Assembly (NCBI GenBank): GCA_949123685.1
Contig: CASBHZ010000033.1
Location: forward strand, 1 to 31,234
Source: an uncultured Bacteroidales bacterium
Lineage (GTDB): Bacteria > Bacteroidota > Bacteroidia > Bacteroidales > Muribaculaceae
Direction: 5' to 3'
Length of the DNA: 31,234 nt
Below the pieces are notes generated by a model. It had not been told where the DNA came from. It ran no database searches and saw only the letters and a list, made by a program, of their open reading frames with translations. How positions within the stretch are numbered: the stretch's first letter is position 1; each line of letters starts with the position of its first letter. Below are positions 1 to 7,580 of the stretch, one piece after another. The position numbers and the translations under genes were made by a program.

Positions 1-50
1 GCATCTGCCTTACAAGCAGAGGGTCTGCGGTTCGAATCCGTAATCGCCCA
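1..50 (+). tRNA. tRNA-Val(UAC), 5' part missing at window edge
   Basis: These 50 bases are identical to the last 50 bases of the complete tRNA-Val copy at 86-160. They cover the end of the D arm, the anticodon arm with anticodon TAC at 11-13, the variable loop, the T arm and the 3' acceptor strand. The 5' part lies outside the window. As in the second copy, the gene is followed by CCG rather than an encoded CCA, so the CCA end must be added enzymatically. Confidence 0.9.
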
Positions 51-85
51 CCGATTATAACAACAATTCTTTTCAAAACGCTATC

Positions 86-160
86 GGGCGATTAGCTCAG
101 CTGGTTTAGAGCATCTGCCTTACAAGCAGAGGGTCTGCGGTTCGAATCCGTAATCGCCCA
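86..160 (+). tRNA. tRNA-Val(UAC)
   Basis: A complete 75-nt cloverleaf can be drawn. The acceptor stem pairs GGGCGAT (86-92) with ATCGCCC (153-159), with discriminator A160. The D stem is GCTC/GAGC. The anticodon stem TCTGC/GCAGA encloses loop CTTACAA with anticodon TAC at 121-123, which reads valine GUA and, by wobble, other GUN codons. The T stem is TGCGG/CCGTA with loop TTCGAAT. It is the second of at least two tandem identical copies, separated by a 35-nt spacer, and is followed at once by a terminator-like hairpin. Confidence 0.95.
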
Positions 161-162
161 CC

Positions 163-198
163 GATAAAAGGTCTTTTCGAGAGAAAAGACCTTTTATC
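163..198 (+). terminator. Terminator-like hairpin after the tRNA-Val pair
   Basis: A perfect 16-bp inverted repeat (163-178 with 183-198) closes a GAGA loop and starts 3 nt after the tRNA. The 3' arm contains CTTTTATCTT, so a U-rich stretch lies in and just after the stem. The position suggests an intrinsic terminator or 3' processing signal for the tRNA transcript. From about 200 to the promoter near 300 nothing else is recognisable. Confidence 0.75.
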
Positions 199-296
199 TT
201 ATTCCATCCTGCCTAATCTCATGCTATCCCGTCATCAAACTTTAGTTCCTCTACTGAAACTTTTTACAACAACCTCTTCGAAAAACCAACAAATCA

Positions 297-328
297 TTAG
301 CATTTTACGTATTTTTAGACTATTTTTG
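297..328 (+). promoter_or_regulatory. Probable promoter of the yqeY-serS cluster
   Basis: TATTTTTG at 321-328 matches the Bacteroidetes -7 consensus TAnnTTTG. A degenerate -33 element (TTAG at 297-300) lies 20 nt upstream. Transcription would start around 335, leaving a leader of about 105 nt before the ATG at 442. The assignment rests on motif and position only. Confidence 0.5.
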
Positions 329-441
329 CAAGTTGAAGTTATTATGTCCATAAAACTTCATCAATAGGCAAATTAACATCACGGCTAATCAACGTGATTC
401 TGCCGCACTTAAAATGAATAAAAAATATTATCATTATAGAT

Positions 442-894
442 ATGAATCTTTTTGATCAGGTTAGCGATGACATCAAAAAAGCGATGCTCGCACGCGAAAA
501 AGTACGTCTCGAAGCTTTGAGAGGCGCAAAAAAGGAATTTCTTGAGGCTAAAACCGCCAAGGGCGCCAATGGTGAACTTTCTGATGAAGCTGCCACCAAG
601 ATTTTGGTGAAAATGGTGAAACAGCGCAAGGAAAGCGCAAAAATATATACCGAAAACAACCGCCCTGAACTCGCCGAAAACGAACTCGCCGAGGCTTCGG
701 TGCTTGAGGAATATCTCCCCAAACAGCTTACCGCTGAAGAACTTGAAAAAGAAATATCTGCGATCATCGCGGCTACCGGTGCTACCGGTCCCAAAGAAAT
801 GGGGAAAGTGATGGGAGTGGCATCCAAAAGCCTCGCTGGACGCGCAGAAGGACGTGCGATATCTGAAATGGTCAAAACTCTCCTAAACAAATAA
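442..894 (+). CDS. GatB/YqeY domain-containing protein
   Basis: The product is a 150-residue soluble, mostly helical, charged protein spanning the whole YqeY family length. It begins MNLFDQVSDDIKKAMLAR and has the family hallmarks of a basic N-terminal helix pair, the segment ASVLEEYLPKQLTAEEL (about residues 86-102) and a glycine-containing C-terminal part (GPKEMGKVMG). The fold is related to the tail domain of GatB in the tRNA-dependent amidotransferase. Stand-alone YqeY proteins are thought to bind tRNA or act near aminoacylation, but no reaction is established. The gene ends 6 nt before serS, so the two are very likely co-transcribed, which fits a tRNA-related role. Confidence 0.9.
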   Translation: MNLFDQVSDDIKKAMLAREKVRLEALRGAKKEFLEAKTAKGANGELSDEAATKILVKMVKQRKESAKIYTENNRPELAENELAEASVLEEYLPKQLTAEELEKEISAIIAATGATGPKEMGKVMGVASKSLAGRAEGRAISEMVKTLLNK

Positions 895-900
895 TCCGAA

Positions 901-2172
901 ATGCTTACTATAAATGTCATAAAGGCTGATCCCGAGTTTGTGATCAGCCGCCTCGCCGTCAAGGGGTTTGACGGCAGAGCCGTAATTACGGAAATACTTG
1001 AAATAGATGCTGAGCGTCGTCGTCTCCAGCAGAAAACAGATAATGACGCCTCTACCTTGAAAAAGTTGGCAGCATCCATTGGTGCTCTGATGAAGCAGGG
1101 AGAAAAAGATGAGGCAGAAAAAGTAAAAGGGGAAGTTGCCCGCATTAAGGGTGAAACGAAAGGTTTGCAAGATCGTCTTGCTGAATGTGAGGAAAAGATG
1201 CGCAATCTTCTGCTCACTGTCCCCAACCTGCCTTGCGCTGCAGTGCCGGAAGGATTAACGGCAGAAGAAAACGTAGTCGAAAAGACAGGTGGCGAAATTC
1301 CCGAACTTCCCGCCGATGCCCTGCCCCACTGGGAACTGGCAAAGAAATACAACCTCATAGATTTTGAAACCGGAGTCAAGGTTACAGGTGCCGGCTTCCC
1401 TTTCTACGTAGGCAGAGGAGCACGTCTCCAGCGTGCCCTCATACAATTCTTCCTCGACGAAGCTTGGAAAGCAGGATATGTAGAGGTTGAGCCTCCGTTC
1501 GTTGTAAATGAGGCATCAGGCTACGGCACTGGTCAGCTTCCAGACAAGGAAGGTCAGATGTATCACGTGACACTTGACAATCTCTACCTGATTCCAACAG
1601 CGGAAGTACCGGTAACAAATATATATCGCGACGAAATAATACCCGCGGCGGAGCTTCCAAAGAAGAACTGCGCATATTCACCTTGCTGGCGCCGTGAAGC
1701 CGGCAGCTACGGCAAAGACGTGCGCGGACTTAACCGTCTTCACCAGTTTGACAAAGTAGAGATCGTGCGTATCGAAAAGCCCGAAAATTCCTACGCAGCC
1801 CTTGAAGAAATGAAAGATCATGTGCAGGGACTGCTCGAAAAGCTCGGACTACCGTGGCACATACTCCGTTTATGTGGTGGCGACATGAGCTTCACTTCTG
1901 CTATCACATTCGATTTCGAAGTGTGGTCGGCAGCTCAACAACGATGGCTCGAAGTGTCTTCTGTCAGCAATTTCGAATCATATCAGGCAAACCGTCTGAA
2001 ATGTCGTTATCGCGATGAAGACAAGAAAATACAGCTTTGCCACACTCTCAACGGATCGGCTCTCGCGTTGCCTCGCATCGTTGCCGCACTGCTTGAGAAC
2101 AACCAGACACCGGAAGGTATCATAATTCCCGAGTGTCTGCGCAAATACACAGGATTCGATATTATCAATTAG
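901..2172 (+). CDS. serS: Seryl-tRNA synthetase
   Basis: This class II aminoacyl-tRNA synthetase charges tRNA-Ser (and tRNA-Sec where present) with serine in the cytoplasm. Its 423 residues are the usual bacterial SerS length. Residues about 1-110 hold the N-terminal tRNA-binding domain with a long charged antiparallel coiled coil (about 35-100). The catalytic core follows: PTAEVPVTN, the class II motif 2 region with CWRREAGSYGKDVRGLNRLHQF around residue 260-280 (shown here only as a motif label), and motif 3 with the segment ALALPRIVAALLENNQ near 380-395. The start codon ATG at 901 lies just after the yqeY stop. The gene sits second in a compact + strand cluster, and nothing in it looks damaged. 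Confidence 0.98.
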   Translation: MLTINVIKADPEFVISRLAVKGFDGRAVITEILEIDAERRRLQQKTDNDASTLKKLAASIGALMKQGEKDEAEKVKGEVARIKGETKGLQDRLAECEEKMRNLLLTVPNLPCAAVPEGLTAEENVVEKTGGEIPELPADALPHWELAKKYNLIDFETGVKVTGAGFPFYVGRGARLQRALIQFFLDEAWKAGYVEVEPPFVVNEASGYGTGQLPDKEGQMYHVTLDNLYLIPTAEVPVTNIYRDEIIPAAELPKKNCAYSPCWRREAGSYGKDVRGLNRLHQFDKVEIVRIEKPENSYAALEEMKDHVQGLLEKLGLPWHILRLCGGDMSFTSAITFDFEVWSAAQQRWLEVSSVSNFESYQANRLKCRYRDEDKKIQLCHTLNGSALALPRIVAALLENNQTPEGIIIPECLRKYTGFDIIN

Positions 2173-2192
2173 GAAGTTAAGGGGAATGCCGC

Positions 2193-2969
2193 ATGGAAGA
2201 TCTAAAATACATAAGCAAAGAAGAGAAAAAAATACCGATCAATGATCCTTCGGGAAAATGGTCGGATCTCACATTGCTCCCTGAATGGGGCGAAAAATAC
2301 TATGACGTATATACAATACGGAAACATGGTAAGTGGGTAATGCTTAAGGCTCTTAAAAAAGAATATGCCGACAATCCCGAATATCGCAAGATGCTTGAGA
2401 ACGAGTTTGACACCCGTTATAATCTTGCGCACCCAAACATTGTGATGGTCAACGACCTGGAGGAGGTGCCGGGTGTAGGGCTCGCCATAATCACCGATGA
2501 CGTGTATGGGTATTCACTCAGAAGACTCATTGATGAAAAGCGACTAACCCCTAAAATCGTGCATCGCCTTGAGACTCAGCTCCTCGATGCTATGGAATAT
2601 ATCCAAGAGAACCATCTCGTGCATGACCCTATAACTCCGGAAACAATAATATTTACGGAGTATAATGAGAACCTGAAATTAATTAATGTAGGATACGCAC
2701 AGAAATCAAGCATCACTCCATTCGACTCATGTGAAGACATACGAAGCTACGGCAAAGTATTGAATGAGGTGCTTGATCACCTGCCCACATCTCTTCCCCG
2801 CCTGCGCCGCATCGCAAACAAGTGCGAAAACGACAGCCCTGCGTATCATTCAATTTCAGATCTTCAACTCGCTATAGAGAAACGTAATTCAGGCCAACTC
2901 TTCACAATAATATGCGTATTCATACTCCTGATGGCTGCGCTCTTGATATGGCTGACGGTTAAAAGCTAA
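2193..2969 (+). CDS. Tail-anchored protein kinase-like protein, probable pseudokinase
   Basis: The 258-residue protein has a recognisable eukaryotic-like kinase core: VMLK with the VAIK-type lysine at K52, a helix C glutamate candidate at E69 or E71 before AHPNIV, and a hinge around residues 97-107. The catalytic loop expected as HRDLKPEN instead reads HDPITPET (144-151), so the catalytic Asp is Pro146, the Lys is Thr148 and the Asn is Thr151. The DFG motif is NVG (165-167), and no glycine-rich loop is obvious. Residues about 236-255 form one hydrophobic helix followed by VKS, which makes this a C-tail-anchored membrane protein with a cytoplasmic domain. It lies 20 nt after serS and 9 nt before the next gene. 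Loss of phosphotransfer is inferred; some unusual kinases remain active. Confidence 0.8.
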   Translation: MEDLKYISKEEKKIPINDPSGKWSDLTLLPEWGEKYYDVYTIRKHGKWVMLKALKKEYADNPEYRKMLENEFDTRYNLAHPNIVMVNDLEEVPGVGLAIITDDVYGYSLRRLIDEKRLTPKIVHRLETQLLDAMEYIQENHLVHDPITPETIIFTEYNENLKLINVGYAQKSSITPFDSCEDIRSYGKVLNEVLDHLPTSLPRLRRIANKCENDSPAYHSISDLQLAIEKRNSGQLFTIICVFILLMAALLIWLTVKS

Positions 2970-2978
2970 TTTACTATT

Positions 2979-4106
2979 ATGATTGAAATCAAACAGATTG
3001 AGCCGACAAAGGCGAATCTTAAGAAATTCACTCAGTTTCAGATAGACCTTTACGACGGCAACCCCTACTATGTGCCGCCATTGATATCGGACGACGTATC
3101 CACTCTCCTTCCGGAAGAGAACCCGGCATTCGATTTCTGCGAATCCGCATATTTCATGGCATACCGTAATAAAAAACCGGTAGGGCGTATAGCAGCAATT
3201 ATAAACAAGCAGGTAAACGAGAAATCTAATTCCAAGGATGCCCGTTTCGGATTCATAGACTTCATAGATGACCCCGAGGTGTCGTCCGCTTTGCTGAAAG
3301 CCGCAGAAGATTGGAGCCGCAAGAAAGGGATGACCAAGATAATCGGTCCGTTAGGATTTACGGATCTTGATCATGAAGGCATGCTGATATCCGGATTTGA
3401 GGAACTGTCAACCATGGCAACAATCTACAATTATCCTTATTATCCGGAACATCTGGAGAAACTTGGATACAAGAAAGAATCCGACTGGCTGGAATTTTTA
3501 ATGGAAGTGCCCGACGGCATACCTGAAAAATACAACCGTATTGCAGAGATTGTAAAAAAGAAGTTCGGTCTTAAAGTGTTGAAATATACCAACCGCAAGC
3601 GCATAAAGATGGAATACGGACATGCCCTGTTCCATCTTATAAACGATGCCTACAAAGACCTATACCAATACTCCACCTTGACAGAGCGCCAGATAGACCA
3701 CTACATCGACATTTATCTGAATCTGCTGAACCTCGACCTTGTGACACTTATTGTCGATGCCAATGGCAAACTCGTAGGTGTAGGAATTTCTATGCCCTCC
3801 ATGAGCAAGGCACTCCAGAAATCAAAAGGAAAACTTATGCCCATGGGTTGGTATCATCTGCTCAAGGGTCTTAAAGGTAAAAACGATAGGGTGGATCTCC
3901 TTCTCGTTGCGGTGCATCCGGACTATCAGAACAAAGGAGTCAACGCCTTGCTATTTCAGGATCTTATTCCTTATTATATAAAGAACGGCTATAAATATGC
4001 CGAATCAAATCCGGAAATGGAGAGCAATGCAAAAGTGCAAAGCCAATGGGAATATTTCACTACGCGTCAACACCGCCGACGTCGTTCTTTCGCTAAAAAG
4101 CTATGA
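2979..4106 (+). CDS. GNAT-family N-acetyltransferase-like protein
   Basis: The 375-residue soluble protein resembles the large Bacteroidetes proteins annotated as GNAT-like. The N-terminal half carries NPYYVPPLISDD and FGFIDFIDDPEVSSALL, and a central segment reads IIGPLGFTDLDHEGML. The C-terminal half has an acetyl-CoA-binding-like stretch, VDLLLVAVHPDYQNKGVNAL (about residues 305-324), matching the beta4/alpha3 region of GNAT enzymes. The substrate is unknown. The stop codon overlaps the ubiE start by 4 nt (ATGA at 4103-4106), so translation of the two is coupled. Codon use and composition match its neighbours. The family call is good; the reaction is not known. Confidence 0.75.
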   Translation: MIEIKQIEPTKANLKKFTQFQIDLYDGNPYYVPPLISDDVSTLLPEENPAFDFCESAYFMAYRNKKPVGRIAAIINKQVNEKSNSKDARFGFIDFIDDPEVSSALLKAAEDWSRKKGMTKIIGPLGFTDLDHEGMLISGFEELSTMATIYNYPYYPEHLEKLGYKKESDWLEFLMEVPDGIPEKYNRIAEIVKKKFGLKVLKYTNRKRIKMEYGHALFHLINDAYKDLYQYSTLTERQIDHYIDIYLNLLNLDLVTLIVDANGKLVGVGISMPSMSKALQKSKGKLMPMGWYHLLKGLKGKNDRVDLLLVAVHPDYQNKGVNALLFQDLIPYYIKNGYKYAESNPEMESNAKVQSQWEYFTTRQHRRRRSFAKKL

Positions 4107-4867
4107 CAGACAACAAAAGTGGTGCGGAGTTAGTAAATCCTTATTCCAAGGAAGGTCAGAAGAAGGATCAGGTGGAACAGATGTTCGATTCAATAGCCCC
4201 GGCATACGACTTCATGAACACGGCTATGACTTTCGGGCTACACCGCTGGTGGCGTTCCAAAGCACTTGACGCTGCGTCAAAAGCGTTTCCTTCCGGATCT
4301 CCGTCGGCAATACTCGATATAGCCACCGGCACCGGTGATGTCGCATTTGATCTGCACCGGCGTTTCCCGGAGGCTGCCATCACAGGCATTGACCTGTCTG
4401 CAGGAATGCTTGAAGTGGCAAACGCCAAGCTCGAAAAAATGAGCGTAAATGCATCGCGCCACATATCATTCATTCAGGGAGATTCCCTGAATCTCTCACT
4501 GCCCGACAATTCTCAAGACCTCATCACCGTGGCATATGGAGTGCGCAATTTCGAACATCTTCGTCGCGGATACGACGAGATGCTTCGTGTGCTCCGCCCG
4601 GGAGGGATCTTATGCGTAATAGAACTGTCTTGTCCGTCTGCCAAGATTCCTCTGGCATTATATAAAATTTACTCCCGCGGCTTGATCCCGTTCATCGGCA
4701 AGATGGTGTCGGGAGATTCGCGGGCATATTCGTATCTTCCGGAGAGTATCGCAGCTGCTCCCCAACGTTCGGATATGACTTCAATAATGGAAAGCTGCGG
4801 ATTCACAGGCTGCAGGTGGAAATCCCTCACCTTCGGTGCCGTAACATATTATATTGCACACAAATGA
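4103..4867 (+). CDS. ubiE: Demethylmenaquinone methyltransferase (UbiE/MenG)
   Basis: This SAM-dependent methyltransferase catalyses the last step of menaquinone synthesis, demethylmenaquinol to menaquinol. Its 254 residues are the usual length. It shows the family start region DQVEQMFDSIAPAYDFMNT (about 22-40), SAM-binding motif I in LDIATGTGDV (71-80), an acidic motif near GIDLSAGML, and the family blocks VAYGVRNFEH and LRPGGILCVIELS. Because the likely host respires with menaquinone, the menaquinone role is more probable than ubiquinone synthesis. It is translationally coupled on both sides: its start overlaps the GNAT-like gene by 4 nt and its stop overlaps the U32 start at 4864-4867. Confidence 0.95.
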   Translation: MTDNKSGAELVNPYSKEGQKKDQVEQMFDSIAPAYDFMNTAMTFGLHRWWRSKALDAASKAFPSGSPSAILDIATGTGDVAFDLHRRFPEAAITGIDLSAGMLEVANAKLEKMSVNASRHISFIQGDSLNLSLPDNSQDLITVAYGVRNFEHLRRGYDEMLRVLRPGGILCVIELSCPSAKIPLALYKIYSRGLIPFIGKMVSGDSRAYSYLPESIAAAPQRSDMTSIMESCGFTGCRWKSLTFGAVTYYIAHK

Positions 4868-6102
4868 CCCGTAAGGACTTTGAAATAATGGCTCCGGTTG
4901 GGAGCCGCGAATCTCTGGCGGCGGCCCTCGCCGCCGGTGCCGATGCCGTGTATTTCGGCATTGAGGGACTGAACATGCGTTCCCGTTCGAGCGCAAACTT
5001 CACAGCCGACGATATGGCTGAAATAGCAGCTATATGCTCGGAAAAAGGAGTAAAAACATACTTGACGGTCAATACCGTGATTTATGATTCCGACATGGCA
5101 ACCATGCGGATGATAATATCTCGTGCCAAGGAAGCCGGGATCTCGGCAATAATCGCTTCCGATATGGCTGCGATCCTATACGCTCGCGAAATCGGACAGG
5201 AAGTGCATATATCAACTCAAGTCAACATCAGCAACACGGAGGCAGTGCGTTTTTATTCTCAATTCGCTGACGTGATGGTGTTGGCAAGAGAGCTAAACAT
5301 GGATCAGGTTGCTGAAATCCACCGAGCAATCGAAGAGGAGGACATCTGTGGTCCCAACGGCAAGCGGATACGTCTCGAAATGTTCTGCCACGGTGCGCTA
5401 TGTATGGCAGTCAGCGGCAAATGCTATATGAGCCTTCACGAAATGAACTCCAGCGCCAATCGCGGAGCTTGCAACCAGATATGCCGCAGGGCATACACCG
5501 TGAGGGACAAAGAGACGGGAGATGAACTTGAGATCGATAATCAATACATAATGAGTCCCAAAGATCTTAAGACTATACATTTCCTCAACAAGATGGCAGA
5601 TGCCGGAGTAAGGGTGTTCAAGATCGAAGGTCGTGCTCGAGGTCCCGAATACGTAACCGAAGCGGTAGCTTGCTATTCGGAAGCGCTTCAGGCTATATCC
5701 GATGGCAGCTACAACGATGAAAAGATTGCGGAATGGGATTCGCGTCTTGTAAAAATATTCAACCGGGGATATTGGAACGGGTACTACATGGGTGAACGTC
5801 TCGGAGAATGGAGCGCCAAGTACGGGTCAAGTGCCACCCGGGTTAAAAGCTACGCGGGTAAAGCGATGCGCTATTTTTCAAAAATCGGAATCGGTGAATT
5901 TCTATTGGAAGCGGGTGAACTGAACGTCGGAGACGAAGTGGTCATTACCGGACCTACGACAGGAGCCTTGATATTCACCGTAAAAGAATTGCGATTCGAC
6001 CTTAACCCTGTAGACAATGTAAAGAAAGGACAACTTTTTTCAATGCCTGTTCCTGAAAAGGTGCGTCCATCTGACAAGTTATATCTATGGAAAGTTAAAT
6101 AG
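4864..6102 (+). CDS. U32-family protein, TrhP-like (tRNA U34 hydroxylation)
   Basis: The 412-residue protein starts at the ATG at 4864, which overlaps the ubiE stop (ATGA). An in-frame GTG at 4816 lies inside ubiE and gives an extension without family character. The N-terminus has the U32 pattern EIMAPVGSRESLAAALAAGA and AVYFGI. The cysteine set C175, C180, C187, C203 and C207 frames CHGALCMAVSGKCYMS and RGACNQICR, as in U32 proteins whose cysteines bind an Fe-S cluster (UbiU/UbiV). Although called peptidases historically, family members of this length (YegQ/TrhP, YrrO) act in prephenate-dependent 5-hydroxyuridine formation at tRNA U34. A protease role cannot be excluded. The neighbours serS and yqeY fit a tRNA role. 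Confidence 0.85.
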   Translation: MTRKDFEIMAPVGSRESLAAALAAGADAVYFGIEGLNMRSRSSANFTADDMAEIAAICSEKGVKTYLTVNTVIYDSDMATMRMIISRAKEAGISAIIASDMAAILYAREIGQEVHISTQVNISNTEAVRFYSQFADVMVLARELNMDQVAEIHRAIEEEDICGPNGKRIRLEMFCHGALCMAVSGKCYMSLHEMNSSANRGACNQICRRAYTVRDKETGDELEIDNQYIMSPKDLKTIHFLNKMADAGVRVFKIEGRARGPEYVTEAVACYSEALQAISDGSYNDEKIAEWDSRLVKIFNRGYWNGYYMGERLGEWSAKYGSSATRVKSYAGKAMRYFSKIGIGEFLLEAGELNVGDEVVITGPTTGALIFTVKELRFDLNPVDNVKKGQLFSMPVPEKVRPSDKLYLWKVK

Positions 6103-6162
6103 TTTTCGGTTTTCAGTTTTCAGTTTTCGGAAATTGCTACTGAAAACTGAAAACCGAAAACT
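6101..6162 (+). repeat. Large inverted repeat built from TTTTCGG/TTTTCAG units
   Basis: The arms 6101-6124 and 6139-6162 are perfectly complementary over 24 bp, with a 14-nt loop. The left arm overlaps the stop codon of the U32 gene. The arms consist of short degenerate units (GTTTTCAG, GTTTTCGG). A further stretch of the same units follows at 6192-6215, directly before the next ATG. The structure could attenuate or terminate transcription, or stabilise the upstream mRNA. Confidence 0.8.
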
Positions 6163-6168
6163 GAAAAC

Positions 6169-6190
6169 CCAAAGCCAAAGCCAAAGCCAA
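6169..6190 (+). repeat. Short tandem repeat of CCAAAG
   Basis: About three and a half copies of the 6-mer CCAAAG run between two blocks of CTGAAAACCGAAAA-type units, 30 nt upstream of the DUF2027 start. Such a short tandem array is a candidate for slippage and could vary the spacing of the leader between strains. Confidence 0.7.
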
Positions 6191-6219
6191 GACTGAAAAC
6201 CGAAAACCGAAAACTAAAA

Positions 6220-6927
6220 ATGCCAAAAATAGGAGATACAGTCCGGTTCCTGAACACCACAGGAGGGGGCAAAATAACAAAAATAGAAGGACGCATCGCA
6301 TATGTTGAAGAAGATGGCTTCGAGACTCCGGTGCTTTTAAACGAAATCGTAGTCGTGCTACCGGCGGGACATGAACCGGCACACAACGGTGCGCGGATGA
6401 TGTTCGACCAGAAAGCATTCGACGAAGGGAAGAAGGCTGTCAGGGAAACCGCAACCTCTAAAACACCCGCTATCGAAGTCAACGAGCCGGAACTACCCGT
6501 TGAAGAAACCGAATACGGAGAGGACATCACTACCGTATTGGTATTTGAGCCGGACAACGTAAAAGCTTTGTCAACTTCCAAAATCAACGCGGCATTAGTC
6601 AACGACTCGAATTACTTCCTGTATTTCTCGATTCTGGTTCGCGACAATGAAGCCAAAGCTTGGAAATCGCTTTTCACCGGAGAAGTTGCTCCCAACGAAA
6701 TGATAGACCTTGCGGTATTCAACCAACAAAATATTTCTGAAATCGAAAGGGTCGTATTCCAGGCAATGGCATATAAGAAAGGAAAATCATTTCAGGTAAA
6801 ATATCCGATAAGCGTATCTAAGAAAATAGATTTGACAAAATTCTTCAAAGCGCATTGCTTCCGCCCCGGAGTATACCTTGACACGCCCTCAATTGAAATC
6901 CCGTTATATTCAGAGCGCAGACATTGA
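6220..6927 (+). CDS. DUF2027 domain-containing protein lacking a C-terminal Smr domain
   Basis: The 235-residue soluble protein begins with a small beta-barrel-like segment (PKIGDTVRFLNTTGGGKITK, VEEDGFETPVL), typical of Bacteroidetes DUF2027 proteins. An acidic linker follows (about 75-105), then a second beta-rich domain (about 107-225) that ends in PLYSERRH. From what I know of the family, many members continue with an Smr domain, a nuclease-type domain involved in DNA or RNA processing, which is absent here. The protein may therefore be a natural short form or a truncated gene; no Smr remnant is visible before the next start at 6972. Its function is unknown. It follows the U32 gene after the repeat-rich 117-nt spacer. 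Confidence 0.7.
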   Translation: MPKIGDTVRFLNTTGGGKITKIEGRIAYVEEDGFETPVLLNEIVVVLPAGHEPAHNGARMMFDQKAFDEGKKAVRETATSKTPAIEVNEPELPVEETEYGEDITTVLVFEPDNVKALSTSKINAALVNDSNYFLYFSILVRDNEAKAWKSLFTGEVAPNEMIDLAVFNQQNISEIERVVFQAMAYKKGKSFQVKYPISVSKKIDLTKFFKAHCFRPGVYLDTPSIEIPLYSERRH

Positions 6928-6971
6928 AATGATTTAATTTTTACAAAAGATTAAGAAACGACTGTTTAAAT

Positions 6972-7415
6972 ATGAAAGATCGTTGGTGGTCCGCTCCTAC
7001 GGAAGCGGATAACGGACATACAATAATCGTCACAGGACGTGACTACATGGATGAAATAATTGCCAAAGGCAAATTCATCTATAGGGTCACCGTATCCTGG
7101 AATTACAACGCGCTCCCGTCGGGAATGCCGGAAGATCAGGATGCTGAATTGATGGAAAAAGCGACTGACGCGCTGATGTCTGAATTTAAGAAAGACAAAA
7201 TCGCATACATGACAGGAATCTATACCGGAGACGGATGTCGCGAATGGGTGTTTTACACCAAGAACCTTAACATCTTCGGAAACGTATTCAACCGCGCACT
7301 TGCCGATCTTGAACAGATGCCATTGCTGATTGAAGCCGAATCCGATCCTGAATGGTCGGAATATCACGAAATGCGCGACATCACCTACATCGCCCCCGAC
7401 GACGAGGAGAAATAA
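6972..7415 (+). CDS. DUF695 domain-containing protein
   Basis: This 147-residue cytoplasmic protein has no signal peptide or membrane segment. It resembles DUF695 proteins, with a YRVTVSWNY strand near residue 37-45, the segment GDGCREWVFYTKNLNIF and a C-terminal LEQMPLLIEAESDPEWSEY. Family function is unknown. It starts 44 nt after the DUF2027 gene and is probably the last gene of the cluster. The following C-rich tract separates it from the amylase gene. Confidence 0.65.
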   Translation: MKDRWWSAPTEADNGHTIIVTGRDYMDEIIAKGKFIYRVTVSWNYNALPSGMPEDQDAELMEKATDALMSEFKKDKIAYMTGIYTGDGCREWVFYTKNLNIFGNVFNRALADLEQMPLLIEAESDPEWSEYHEMRDITYIAPDDEEK

Positions 7416-7556
7416 CCCCCTCTCACCCCTATCCTCCCTCCTCTCGCCTCCTCTCTCCCCACTCCCCTCTGCCTCCGCCCCCATCCAACCCTACCACACC
7501 CCATCCAACCCTACCCCATCACGCCCCATATCACCCCATCCCGCCCCATACATATT
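7416..7556. repeat. C-rich, purine-poor tract with 20-nt periodicity
   Basis: The spacer between the DUF695 and amylase genes is almost free of G on the + strand and dominated by CCCC and CTC runs. From 7481 it falls into 20-nt units: CCATCCAACCCTACC starts at 7481 and again at 7501, and CGCCCCATA recurs at 7522 and 7542. The - strand therefore carries many GGGG runs at regular spacing. No convincing protein is encoded; the short open frames across it are low-complexity proline and serine stretches. Confidence 0.8.
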
Positions 7557-7580
7557 TCATTAACTAAATAAATTCTCAAA

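Noticed and set aside
456..1379. Long minus-strand open frame opposite yqeY and serS
   Set aside because: It lies entirely over two confidently identified genes, and its product is Ser/Phe-rich without domain features, typical of an antisense shadow.
4816..4863. GTG start that would extend the U32 protein by 16 residues
   Set aside because: The extension lies inside ubiE and has no U32 similarity, while ATG 4864 makes the usual ATGA coupled overlap.
7481..7556. Possible CRISPR array because of regular repeat spacing
   Set aside because: The units are contiguous 20-mers of low complexity without distinct spacers, and no cas gene is nearby.
7330..7567. Short proline-rich open frames across the C-rich tract
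   Set aside because: They arise from the CCC/CTC composition and the 20-nt repeats and have no start signals or domain features.
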